The notes beneath the pieces are model-generated. The model was given only the letters and a program-made list of their open reading frames with translations. It made no database searches and had not been told where the DNA came from. DNA of 14,383 bases from an uncultured Gemmatimonadota bacterium. Its GTDB lineage: Bacteria > Gemmatimonadota > Gemmatimonadetes > Gemmatimonadales > GWC2-71-9. The position numbers and the translations under genes are program-made. This document shows, piece after piece, positions 1 through 7,404 of this stretch. Where the stretch lies: contig CAMLLJ010000044.1 in the NCBI GenBank assembly GCA_946480845.1, forward strand, positions 1-14,383. Direction: 5' to 3'. Position 1 is the stretch's first letter, and each line of letters opens with the position of its first letter.

Positions 1-45
1 CCCCCCACCCCCACCCCCCCCCCCCCCCGCCCCCCCCCGCCCGCC
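1..45. repeat. C/G homopolymer tract at the window edge
   Basis: Almost pure C on the plus strand with single A or G interruptions, including an uninterrupted run of more than ten C. Read on the minus strand in the frame of the DEAD-box-like gene it encodes glycine with a few Arg and Val, so it can be a genuine Gly-rich linker. Such runs are also where short-read assemblies stop and where base counts are unreliable, so the frame beyond this point should not be trusted. Confidence 0.8.
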
Positions 46-1166
46 GGCCCCGGCCCCGTGCCGGCCCACCCGGCCCGCCCCGCCGCGGCCGGTGCTCCCT
101 TCGCCGTCCAGAGCGAGTAGAGCGCGGCGGCCACGGCCGTGGCATCGTGCCGCTCGAACAGCGGAGCCAGCGCCAGCAGCGCCGCCGCATGGTCGCCCGT
201 TCCGATAGCGTCCGCGATGGCGCTGCGCCGCGTTGCGGCCTCGCGGGTGGCGACTTCGAGCGTCCCGGGGAGCCGGAGCGGCCGCTGGGCGGGCGCGAGC
301 CGCGCCGCGTACTGCTCGGTGCCGGGGGGGACGAGCAGGACGACGGATCCGGCCTGGCGGAGCTGCGCCAGGCGGCCGGCGGTAGGAAGGTCGAAGGCGA
401 TGATGAGGTCCGCGGTTGGCGCGTCACCATGGACGAGCTGCACGGCCGGAGTGCCGAGAGGCAGCGCTCGCGCGATGGCGTCGGCGTAGCCCTGGTCGGC
501 CGCCCAGACGACGGTGCTCGAAGGGTCGAGCAGCTCGACGATTTCGCCCAGCGCGCCCGCGCGCCGCTCCCACGCGACCGCCGCCGTGCGCACGGTCCCA
601 GCCGGTGTTGTTTCGGGAGCGGCCGGCGTCGGGACGGCGATGGTGAGCGCCTTGCGTGCGTAGCGCTCGACCAGGTCGGCCGCGCGGTCGGCGAGCGCCG
701 TCACGACAATGCGCTGCGCGTCGCGCGGAAGGTCGTGCATGAGCTGGGCGAGGGTATCGCCGTCCTCGAGCCGTTCGGGCCAGGCGAGGACCACGGCGGC
801 GAGCGTCTCCGGCTTGAGCGCGGAGCGGCGGAGCAGGGCGAGGGCGGTCTCGGGGGAGGCGATGAGCAGGGCAAGGCCGCCCTCGCGGAGCCGGCGCGTG
901 GCGCGGGCCTCGCCGCGGGCCACCAGGACCTCGAGCCCGGGGTCCAGCGCCAGCCCATGGAGCAGCGCGCCCCAGCTCTCCACCTCAGCGGCGGGCGCGA
1001 GCAGCAGCCCGCCCTGGCCCCCGGTGATCCGGCCGGCGAGCGCCGCGAGCAGCGGGGCCGCGTAGGACGGCGACGGCGGCGTCACCGCCACCAGGTTATT
1101 GCCCCGCGCGACCGTCGGCGCGGCCTCGCGCGCGAACGCGTCCAGCTCCTCGAATCCCGGCACCAT
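1..1166 (-). CDS. Degenerate DEAD-box helicase-like protein, C-terminus off the left edge
   Basis: Read from ATG at 1166 leftward, 388 codons stay open to the edge. The order of elements follows a DEAD-box RNA helicase. Residues 25-42 occupy the motif I place (TPPSPSYAAP instead of GSGKT), 53-60 motif Ia (LLLAPAAE for LxxAPTRE), 103-106 motif Ib (ASPE for TPGR), 125-131 motif II (VLAWPER for VLDEADR) and 154-157 motif III (VVTA for SAT). A second RecA-like half follows at about 196-300, with a DLP at 259-261. Residues 312-353 resemble the helical segment after the core of CsdA/DeaD-type helicases, then a Gly-rich tail begins. The ATP-binding and hydrolysis residues therefore appear lost while the scaffold is kept. 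From family knowledge, a DbpA-type RNA-binding domain may lie beyond the edge; this is inference. A GAGGG lies directly before the ATG, so the overlapping GTG at 1163 is an alternative start. Confidence 0.72.
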   Translation of the reverse strand, partial: MVPGFEELDAFAREAAPTVARGNNLVAVTPPSPSYAAPLLAALAGRITGGQGGLLLAPAAEVESWGALLHGLALDPGLEVLVARGEARATRRLREGGLALLIASPETALALLRRSALKPETLAAVVLAWPERLEDGDTLAQLMHDLPRDAQRIVVTALADRAADLVERYARKALTIAVPTPAAPETTPAGTVRTAAVAWERRAGALGEIVELLDPSSTVVWAADQGYADAIARALPLGTPAVQLVHGDAPTADLIIAFDLPTAGRLAQLRQAGSVVLLVPPGTEQYAARLAPAQRPLRLPGTLEVATREAATRRSAIADAIGTGDHAAALLALAPLFERHDATAVAAALYSLWTAKGAPAAAGRAGWAGTGPGPAGGGGRGGGGVGVG

Positions 1167-1202
1167 TCCCTCGATTCTCAAATAGCACGGATCGACCTGG
1201 CG

Positions 1203-1233
1203 CAAAGCTAGCCGCGCCCGGTGGCCTTGTGTA
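1203..1233 (-). promoter_or_regulatory. Candidate promoter for the DEAD-box-like gene
   Basis: On the minus strand TACACA (1233-1228), a 17-bp spacer and TAGCTT(TG) (1210-1203) lie about 37 nt before the ATG at 1166. Spacer length and distance fit a sigma70-type promoter. The hexamers match the classical consensus only partly, but the TAGCTT element recurs elsewhere in this window before other genes. Confidence 0.4.
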
Positions 1234-1245
1234 GTATTCGCACAA
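1227..1245. repeat. Inverted repeat TTGTG-N9-CACAA in the divergent region
   Basis: A 5-bp perfect inverted repeat separated by 9 nt lies between the divergent DEAD-box-like and aminotransferase genes. Its centre contains TAGTATTC (1232-1239), a possible -10 element for the plus strand about 55 nt before the ATG at 1293, with no recognisable -35. It could be an operator, but five base pairs is short and the assignment is tentative. Confidence 0.3.
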
Positions 1246-1292
1246 CCCTCGAGCCGCGTTCCCGGCCCCTGATTCCCTGATCCCCCGCCGCC

Positions 1293-2513
1293 ATGCCCGA
1301 CCCGCTGTCGATCAATCTTCAGCACCTCAAGGCCTCGGAAACGATCACCATCAGCAACGAGACCAGGCGCCGGAAGGCCGCGGGGGAGGACGTCTACGAC
1401 CTGAGCGTCGGCGAGCCCGACTTCGACACGCCGGCGGCGGTGTCGCAGGCCGGGATCCAGGCGATCCAGAAGGGGATGACGCGGTACCCGCCCAACAGCG
1501 GCGTGCCCGAGCTCCGCACGGCGATCGCCCGGCAGCTCTCCATCCTGTCGGGCGGGCGTCCCGTCAATGCGGACCACGTCGTGGTCAGCTCCGGGTCGAA
1601 ACAGTCGCTCTTCAATGCCTGCTTCTCCCTCTTCGGGCCTCACGACCGGGTCCTGATCCCCGCGCCGGCCTGGGTCTCCTATCCGCAGATCGTGCACCTC
1701 TGCCGGGCCGAGCCCGTGCTGGTGCCGGGAGACATCGAATGGGGCCTCAAGGTCAGCGTGAAGGACCTCGACCGCCACCATACCAAGCTCACCAAGGGGC
1801 TGATCCTCTGCTCGCCGTGCAACCCGACCGGGTCGGTGTACACCCTGGCGGAGCTCCGGGCCATCGCCGAGTGGGCCCGGAAGCACGACGTGTGGATCAT
1901 CTCCGATGAGATCTACCGCCGCATCTACTATGGCAACGGCCCGGCCCCGTCGCTGCTCGACCTGCCGGACGAGCTGCTGGAGCGGACCGTGATCATCGCC
2001 GGGGCGAGCAAGGCGTACGCGATGACCGGCTGGCGCATCGGCGCGGCCCTCGCGCCGCCGCACCTCGCCAAGGCGATGGCGGCGCTCCAGTCCCACACCA
2101 CGACCGGTGCCAACCACCCCGCCCAGTGGGCCGCCGCCACCGCCTTCGGCGACGAGAAGGTCGAGGCCGACGTGGAGCGGATGGTCGCCGCCTTCCGCCG
2201 CCGCCGCGACTTCCTGGTCGAGCGGTTCCGCGCGTCGGCGCCGGGCATCGAGTTCGTGGAGCCGCACGGCGCCTTCTACTTCTTCTTCCGCGTGGACGGC
2301 ATCCGCGAGCGCGCGCCGATCGGCGGCGCCCGCTTCTGCGAGCAGCTCATGCAGGAGGAGGGGGTCGCCCTCGTGCCCGGGGCCGCGTTCGGCGACGATC
2401 GCTGGGTGCGCCTCAGCTACGCGGTGGGCGACAAGGTGCTGGAGACGGCGCTCGAGCGCGTGCTGCGCTTCATCGAGCGGCTGGCCGGGGTGCCGGCGGA
2501 GGCGCGCTCGTGA
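1293..2513 (+). CDS. PLP-dependent class I aminotransferase (aspartate aminotransferase type)
   Basis: Protein of 406 residues, the usual length for fold-type I aminotransferases of subgroup I-gamma (aspartate/prephenate aminotransferase-like). Near the N-terminus LSVGEPDFDTP (37-47) is the substrate-side motif. CNPTG (176-180) supplies the Asn contacting PLP, SDEIY (204-208) supplies the Asp for the pyridine nitrogen and the Tyr for O3', and SKAYAMTGWRIG (239-250) carries the Schiff-base lysine K240 and the phosphate-binding Arg. A C-terminal Arg in WVRLSYA should bind the substrate carboxylate. The reaction is transfer of an amino group between an amino acid and a 2-oxoacid in the cytoplasm; aspartate is the likeliest donor but specificity cannot be read from sequence. 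No Shine-Dalgarno is visible before the ATG. The stop overlaps the GTG of the next gene by 4 nt, suggesting translational coupling. Confidence 0.93.
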   Translation: MPDPLSINLQHLKASETITISNETRRRKAAGEDVYDLSVGEPDFDTPAAVSQAGIQAIQKGMTRYPPNSGVPELRTAIARQLSILSGGRPVNADHVVVSSGSKQSLFNACFSLFGPHDRVLIPAPAWVSYPQIVHLCRAEPVLVPGDIEWGLKVSVKDLDRHHTKLTKGLILCSPCNPTGSVYTLAELRAIAEWARKHDVWIISDEIYRRIYYGNGPAPSLLDLPDELLERTVIIAGASKAYAMTGWRIGAALAPPHLAKAMAALQSHTTTGANHPAQWAAATAFGDEKVEADVERMVAAFRRRRDFLVERFRASAPGIEFVEPHGAFYFFFRVDGIRERAPIGGARFCEQLMQEEGVALVPGAAFGDDRWVRLSYAVGDKVLETALERVLRFIERLAGVPAEARS

Positions 2514-3019
2514 GCATCGACGCCCACATCGAGCCGCTCGGGGGCAAGCTCCCGGCGGTCGCGTGGCGCTGGGACCCCGAGACCGACATCCTCTCCGGGT
2601 CGTTCAAGGCGAGCCGCAAGGTGGGCGGCCTCACCGGCACGGTCGAGCTGGGTGATGACGAGGGTTCGGTCGCGGTCCTCGAGGTATCGGACGGCGTCAT
2701 CTGCGGGATCGACATCGTCGTCTGGCCCGAGGTGGCGACCGCCGCGGAGCTGGCGGTGCCCGCCCAGCTCACCGAGGGGCGCGTGGTGGTGGCGCGCCGG
2801 CCCTCCAAGCCCGGCATCGCCTCGCTCGAGGTCGACACCAAGCTGAGCGTGCGCACCGACCGCGCCGAAAGCGTCTTTCACCTGGCCATCGGCGCGCCGC
2901 GGCCGGTCGAGGTGGTGCGCGCGGCGGACCATCTCTACATCGAAGTGGACCAGCAGGGGCTGGTTGCCGGATTCTGGCTGACCGGCGTGCCCCCGTTCCC
3001 CGAGTTCGAGGACGATTGA
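2510..3019 (+). CDS. Conserved-looking protein of unknown function with internal duplication
   Basis: A protein of 169 residues that I do not recognise. Start GTG at 2510 overlaps the aminotransferase stop (GTGA), and its own stop overlaps the TTG of the HerA-like gene (TTGA), so it sits in a coupled operon between them. It is predicted to be mostly beta strand, has no signal peptide or membrane segment, and ends in an acidic FPEFEDD. Two segments align: DGVICGIDIVVWP (61-73) and QGLVAGFWLTGVP (149-161), sharing G, G and P and hydrophobic character at most positions, so the protein looks like two repeats of about 85 residues. The pattern is loosely like DUF2283-type beta repeats, but that is only an impression. 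Coupling to HerA makes a partner role plausible. It is too short for NurA. Confidence 0.8.
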   Translation: MSIDAHIEPLGGKLPAVAWRWDPETDILSGSFKASRKVGGLTGTVELGDDEGSVAVLEVSDGVICGIDIVVWPEVATAAELAVPAQLTEGRVVVARRPSKPGIASLEVDTKLSVRTDRAESVFHLAIGAPRPVEVVRAADHLYIEVDQQGLVAGFWLTGVPPFPEFEDD

Positions 3020-4899
3020 GCGACACCAGGACTCCCGCCCCGGTCGGCGAGGTCATCGCCACCGACGTCAGGCCTTCCACTCCCCACCAGTTCTACTTCC
3101 GGACGGCCGGCCCGAGCGCGGTCGGCATCGGCGCCATCGTGCGCGTTGCCGCGGGCGGGCGCACCGTGCACGCCGTCGTGTCCGACGGCGCGGCCTATGG
3201 TGACGCGAGCACGCCGACCGTCTTCCTCGCCGCGGTCCTGCGCCACGATCCCCCCGAGCCGCTCCAGCCGGTGCCCGTCGGACCGGTCTGGCTCGCCGAG
3301 GACGGCGACGTGGCAATGGCCCTTCGCATGGACGCGTACACCGCCGGCGAGGGGGCGACCGGCATCCCGATCGGCGTCTACGCGGCGGCCGGACTCGAAG
3401 CACCGGTGTTCCTCGACTGCGACTTCCTGCTCGGCCCCGAGGCGGCGCACCTCAACATCTCCGGCGTTTCCGGCCTGGCCACCAAGACGAGCGCCGTGGA
3501 GTTCCTGCTCGCCAGCATCTTCCAGCGATTCCCGGCGCACAAGGGCACCGTCGGCGCCGTCTGCTTCAACGTGAAGGGGCCGGACCTCTGCTTCCTGGAC
3601 CAGCCGGGGGAGGTGACCGGCCAGGACCTGCGGCTCTACGAGCGCCTCGGGCTCCGGCCGGAGCCGTTTGCCGACGTCCGGTACTTCGCGCCGCTCCGGC
3701 CCGACGGCGTCAACCTGAACACCCTCCGCACCCATCCCGACCTCGCCGACAACACCGAGCCGCTGGTCTGGGGCCTCCGGGAGGTGCTCGACTTCGCCGA
3801 GGTCGTCATGAACCGCGACGACGTCGATGCCAAGGCGGACGGCTTCATCGATTTCCTGGCGGAACGCGTGGTCGGCCGCGAGTTTCAAGATCCGGCGCTC
3901 CGGACGCGTCCCTTCCAGGTGGAGTCGTTCGCCGACCTCGAGGAGTTCTTCCGCGCCATCTTTGCCCACCTGGAGGGCCAGGCGCGCGGCGGGGAGATCT
4001 GGCGCAGCCACCATGTGGCCACGATCCGCAAGGTGCGCAACCGCCTCAACAACATCAGCACCCGGTCCAAGGGCCTGGTGACCGACGACGGCGCCGTCAA
4101 CGACCTCCCGTGGGGCGCCTTCCGCGACCGGAGCGTGCAGGTGATCGACGTGGCCGGACTCGACCCGCTGGCCCAGGACCTGGTCTTCGCGCGCGTCGTC
4201 TCCCGGCTGCGCGAGCACCTGGAGCGCCGCGACCTCGGCGTGGACCACGTCATCGTGTTCGTGGACGAGCTCAACAAGTATGCCCCGGCGGACGGGCCCG
4301 AGACCTACGTGCGCCGGATGCTGCTCGACCTGTCGGAGCGCGGCCGCTACCTCGGCCTGGTCCTCTTCTCCGCGCAGCAGTTCCGCTCCCAGGTGCAGCG
4401 GCGCGTGGTGGGCAATGCCGGCACGACCGTCTTCGGACGCATGGACGGCGATGAGCTGGCGACGGCCGGCTACGCCACCCTGACGGCGGCGACCCGCGGC
4501 AAGCTCGCGACACTCCCCAAGGGCGAGCTGATGCTGCGCCACCCGCACTTCACGCACCCCATCTTCGTCCGGTTCCCCCGGCCGGCGGTGCTGGGCGGGC
4601 GCGAGGGCGTGGAACGGTTCCCGCCCGGGCCCGAGCTGCCCTTTGCCGATGCGGTGGCGCGTCAGCTCCGCGCGCTGGCCCGCGGCATTTCCGCGGACAC
4701 GGTGCGCGCGCTGGTCGAGGGCCGCCGCGAGGACGACGTGCGCCGCGCGCTGGCCGCGCCCCGCGGGGCCGGGCCGGATGAGCCGCTCGCCTTCGGCCGG
4801 GCGGCGCGCGGCCGGCGGGTCGCGGCCGAGCGCCCGCCGGGGGCGCGCCGGCCCGTCCCCGTCGTCGCCCTGCCGGACGACCCATACGGCGCCGCCTAG
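3016..4899 (+). CDS. HerA-like (DUF87) hexameric ATPase, DNA-translocase type
   Basis: Protein of 627 residues in the FtsK/HerA group. Residues 10-60 (GEVIATDV..., then RTVHAVVSD) look like the N-terminal HAS barrel. An unusual P-loop GVSGLATKTS spans 150-159, with TKTS where HerA normally has GKS. FNVKGPDL (184-191) and Walker B VIVFVDELN (412-420; D417, E418) follow, then the SERGRYLG...FSAQQF segment (440-456) that in HerA follows Walker B. HerA proteins form hexameric rings that move DNA and usually work with a nuclease such as NurA. The last 80 residues are Arg/Ala/Pro-rich, probably disordered, ending in PDDPYGAA. The TTG start overlaps the preceding stop (TTGA); no better in-frame start with a ribosome binding site was seen. 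Mre11 and Rad50 genes lie downstream past a kinase gene, supporting a role in DNA end processing by inference only. Confidence 0.88.
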   Translation: MSDTRTPAPVGEVIATDVRPSTPHQFYFRTAGPSAVGIGAIVRVAAGGRTVHAVVSDGAAYGDASTPTVFLAAVLRHDPPEPLQPVPVGPVWLAEDGDVAMALRMDAYTAGEGATGIPIGVYAAAGLEAPVFLDCDFLLGPEAAHLNISGVSGLATKTSAVEFLLASIFQRFPAHKGTVGAVCFNVKGPDLCFLDQPGEVTGQDLRLYERLGLRPEPFADVRYFAPLRPDGVNLNTLRTHPDLADNTEPLVWGLREVLDFAEVVMNRDDVDAKADGFIDFLAERVVGREFQDPALRTRPFQVESFADLEEFFRAIFAHLEGQARGGEIWRSHHVATIRKVRNRLNNISTRSKGLVTDDGAVNDLPWGAFRDRSVQVIDVAGLDPLAQDLVFARVVSRLREHLERRDLGVDHVIVFVDELNKYAPADGPETYVRRMLLDLSERGRYLGLVLFSAQQFRSQVQRRVVGNAGTTVFGRMDGDELATAGYATLTAATRGKLATLPKGELMLRHPHFTHPIFVRFPRPAVLGGREGVERFPPGPELPFADAVARQLRALARGISADTVRALVEGRREDDVRRALAAPRGAGPDEPLAFGRAARGRRVAAERPPGARRPVPVVALPDDPYGAA

Positions 4900-4901
4900 G
4901 T

Positions 4902-4909
4902 TAGCTTTC
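4902..4909 (+). promoter_or_regulatory. Candidate -10 element TAGCTTTC upstream of the kinase operon
   Basis: TAGCTTTC lies 61 nt before the kinase ATG, directly after the HerA-like stop codon. It matches the TAGCTTTG on the minus strand at 1210-1203 and resembles TAGTATTC at 1232 and TAGTTT at 12128. No matching -35 is visible 17 bp upstream, where the sequence is still HerA coding. A second weaker candidate, TACGCTTTG, lies at about 4941-4949. Confidence 0.3.
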
Positions 4910-4938
4910 CGGCAGTCCAGAGTCCGTTCGTCTGCCGG
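4909..4938. repeat. 7-bp inverted repeat between the HerA-like and kinase genes
   Basis: CCGGCAG (4909-4915) and CTGCCGG (4932-4938) form a perfect inverted repeat with a 16-nt loop. It fills most of the only sizeable gap between 1293 and 11937. It could be a weak transcript-end hairpin for the first operon, since it is followed by TCGTACGCTTTG rather than a clean T-tract, or an operator for the second. Confidence 0.45.
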
Positions 4939-4969
4939 TCGTACGCTTTGCCTGCTCCGCGGAGAACGC

Positions 4970-7396
4970 ATGCGTTACCTGGTGCGCACAATTGCCCTCG
5001 CGATCGTGTATCTGGGGGCGGCGCGGATCGGACTGCAGTACGCCTCGCTCGGCGGCGTGGTCTCGCTGGTGTGGCCGGCCACGGGCGTGGCCATCGGCGC
5101 GCTGGTGCTGCTGGGACCCCGGCACTGGCCGGGCATTGCGGCGGGATCGCTCCTTGCCCTGCTCTCCGCCCGCCTGCCGCTGCTCGACGCCGCCGCGATC
5201 GCGGCCGGCAGCACCATCGAGGCCCTGGTCGCCGCGCACATCCTGCGGCGGCTCGCCGGGCCGCGCCCGCGGCTCGACGATTCCCGCCACCTCCGCGCGC
5301 TGCTGCTGGTGGGTGCCCCCGGGGGCGCCGTCTTCGCGGCCGTCATCGGGGTCACGGTACTCTGGGCCGACGGCCTGATCCCGGTCGGGGCGGTGCCGCT
5401 CGCTGCCGGGCTCTGGTGGGCCGGCGACCTGCTGGGCGCGCTGGTGGTCGCACCGCTCTTCCTGCGGAGCGACCGTCCGTCCACGGCCCCCGCCCGTCGC
5501 GCCATTCTCGAGGGCCTGCTGCTCTGCCTCGGCACGGTCGCCGCGGTGCAGATCGCGCTGGCACTCCTGCCGGCCGACTCGATCCTGCGCCAGATCCCCT
5601 ACCATTACCTCCTCTTCCCGTTCGTGGTCTGGGCCGCGCTGCGCTTCGGCGCGCGCGGGGCGGCGGCGATGACGCTCACGGTGTCGGCCGTCAGCGTCTG
5701 GCGCACCTTCGAGGCCGGGACTCCGTTCGTGCCGGGGAGCGCCACCGGCACTCTGCTCGCTGTGGCAAGCTACCTGGCGCTGGTCGCGGCCACGGGCCTC
5801 CTGCTCGCCGCGAGCCTCCGGTGGGAGCGCGACCGCGCGACCCGGGCGCTGCTCGACAGCGAGGAGCGGCTGCGAATCGCGGTGGACGCGGCGCGGATGG
5901 GCACCTGGGTGTGGACCGTGGCCGACCGCGCCATCGTCGCCGACGACAACCTGCGGCAGCTCTACGGCGTCCCGCAGGACCAGCCGTCGCCGCACTATGA
6001 GGACTTCCGCGGGCGGGTGCACCCGGAGGACCGCGATTTCGTGGAGGCGTCCGTGGCCGCGGCACTGCAGAGCGGCGGCAAGATGGACCACGAGTTCCGG
6101 GTCGTGCTCCCCGACGGGCGCGTCCGCTGGATCGCGGAGCACGGCGAAGTGCGCGAGGACGGCGCCGGCAGCGCCTACGTGGCCGGGGTCAGCATGGACG
6201 TCACCGAGCGGCGGGGCAGCGAGGAGCGGCTGCGCCAGGCGCACCGCATGAACCTCGTGGGGCGGCTCGCCGGCGGCGTGGCCCACGAGGCCAACAACCA
6301 GATGAGCGTGGTCCTGGGCGCCGCCGATTTCGTGCTTCGCCGGAGCGACATCACCGAGCCGGTGCGGTCCGACGTGGAATCGATCCGCCGCGCCGCCGAG
6401 CGCACGGCGGCGGTCACCACGCAGCTCCTGGCGTTCAGCCGGCAGCAGCTCCTCAAGCCGGCGATCCTCGACCTGAGCGAGGTGGTGCGCCAGTGGAGCC
6501 CGGTGCTCCTGCGGGTCATGGGCGAGGACTGCCCCGTATCGCTGCGCCTCGACCGGTCGGTCGGGCGGGTGAAGGCCGACCGGGGCCAGCTCGAGCAGGT
6601 GCTGCTCAACCTGGCGCTCAACGCCCGCGACGCCATGCCGCGGGGCGGCCTGCTCACCGTGGAGACCTTCACCACCGAGCTCACCGAGGCGTACGCGGGA
6701 CAGAAGGCCGGCACGTTCATCGAGCCCGGCGCCTACGCCGTCCTCGCGGTGAGCGACACCGGCGAGGGGATGGACCGCGACACCGTGCAGCACGTCTTCG
6801 AGCCGTTCTTCACCACCAAGCCGGTCGGGCAGGGCACCGGCCTCGGGCTCTCCACCGTGTACGGGATCGTGAAGCAGTCGGACGGGTACGTCTGGGTGTA
6901 CAGCGAGCCGGGCCGGGGCACCTGCTGCAAGGTCTACCTGCCGCTGGTCTCGCCGCCGCTCTTCGAGCGCGAGGCGCCGCCGGCGCCGCCGGCACCGGAG
7001 GTCGCGGGCGGCGAGACCATCCTGGTCGTCGAGGACGATCCCTCGGTCCGCGCGATCATCCGCCGCACGCTGGAGCGCGCCGGCTACGAGGTGATCGAGG
7101 CGGGGAGCCCGCAGGACGCGCTGGCGGCCGCACGGCAGGCGGGGGGGCGCATCGGCCTCATCTTCACCGACGTCGTGATGCCCGGGCTCGACGGGCCCGC
7201 GCTGGTCGAGCGCCTCGCGGCGTCGGCGCCCGACGCGGCGGTGCTCTACACCTCGGGCTACACCGATGCCGACATCGTCCGCCGCGGCCTGCTCGGCGTG
7301 GACGCGGCCTTCATCCAGAAGCCGGTCTCGCCGGACGCGCTGCTGCGCGCCGTGCGGGAACGGCTGGAGGCGCACCAGGCGCGCAGGCGGACCTGA
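4970..7396 (+). CDS. Membrane hybrid histidine kinase: MASE1-PAS-HisKA-HATPase-receiver
   Basis: Start ATG at 4970 is preceded by GGAG with 5-nt spacing, giving 808 residues; an open frame extends further upstream but overlaps the HerA-like gene. Residues 1-285 are strongly hydrophobic with about eight membrane segments and the MASE1-like VSLVWPATGVAIGALVLLG (31-49). A PAS domain follows at 297-415 (HPEDR at 351-355, DVTERR at 410-415). The H-box AGGVAHEANNQMSVV puts the phospho-accepting histidine at 439; the common form is HDFNN. The N-box has N551, the G boxes are DTGEGM (596-601) and GTGLGLS (622-628), and the F-box is FEPFFTTK. The receiver domain (683-800) has D689/D690, phospho-acceptor D734, T761 and K784. 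There is no DNA-binding output, so a partner must act downstream. The stop is 8 nt before the Mre11 gene, implying co-transcription. The signal sensed is unknown. Confidence 0.93.
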   Translation: MRYLVRTIALAIVYLGAARIGLQYASLGGVVSLVWPATGVAIGALVLLGPRHWPGIAAGSLLALLSARLPLLDAAAIAAGSTIEALVAAHILRRLAGPRPRLDDSRHLRALLLVGAPGGAVFAAVIGVTVLWADGLIPVGAVPLAAGLWWAGDLLGALVVAPLFLRSDRPSTAPARRAILEGLLLCLGTVAAVQIALALLPADSILRQIPYHYLLFPFVVWAALRFGARGAAAMTLTVSAVSVWRTFEAGTPFVPGSATGTLLAVASYLALVAATGLLLAASLRWERDRATRALLDSEERLRIAVDAARMGTWVWTVADRAIVADDNLRQLYGVPQDQPSPHYEDFRGRVHPEDRDFVEASVAAALQSGGKMDHEFRVVLPDGRVRWIAEHGEVREDGAGSAYVAGVSMDVTERRGSEERLRQAHRMNLVGRLAGGVAHEANNQMSVVLGAADFVLRRSDITEPVRSDVESIRRAAERTAAVTTQLLAFSRQQLLKPAILDLSEVVRQWSPVLLRVMGEDCPVSLRLDRSVGRVKADRGQLEQVLLNLALNARDAMPRGGLLTVETFTTELTEAYAGQKAGTFIEPGAYAVLAVSDTGEGMDRDTVQHVFEPFFTTKPVGQGTGLGLSTVYGIVKQSDGYVWVYSEPGRGTCCKVYLPLVSPPLFEREAPPAPPAPEVAGGETILVVEDDPSVRAIIRRTLERAGYEVIEAGSPQDALAAARQAGGRIGLIFTDVVMPGLDGPALVERLAASAPDAAVLYTSGYTDADIVRRGLLGVDAAFIQKPVSPDALLRAVRERLEAHQARRRT

Positions 7397-7404
7397 ATCC
7401 ACCC

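Noticed and set aside
147..1211. Plus-strand open frame of 354 codons
   Set aside because: Composition is Arg/Gly/Glu-rich without domain pattern; the minus strand carries the coherent helicase-like protein.
2510..3019. NurA nuclease as HerA partner
   Set aside because: Half the usual NurA length and no acidic catalytic pattern of that family.
4643..4969. N-terminal extension of the kinase by 109 codons
   Set aside because: It overlaps the HerA-like gene and is Arg/Ala-rich; ATG at 4970 has a good ribosome binding site and begins the MASE1 domain.
2935..4971. Minus-strand open frame of 678 codons over the HerA-like gene
   Set aside because: Long antisense frames are expected at this GC content; the product is His/Arg/Asp/Gly-rich without motifs, while the plus strand has clear ATPase motifs.
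6493..7404. Upstream extension of the Mre11/SbcD frame
   Set aside because: It overlaps the kinase and lacks domain features; GTG at 7405 gives the standard family N-terminus.
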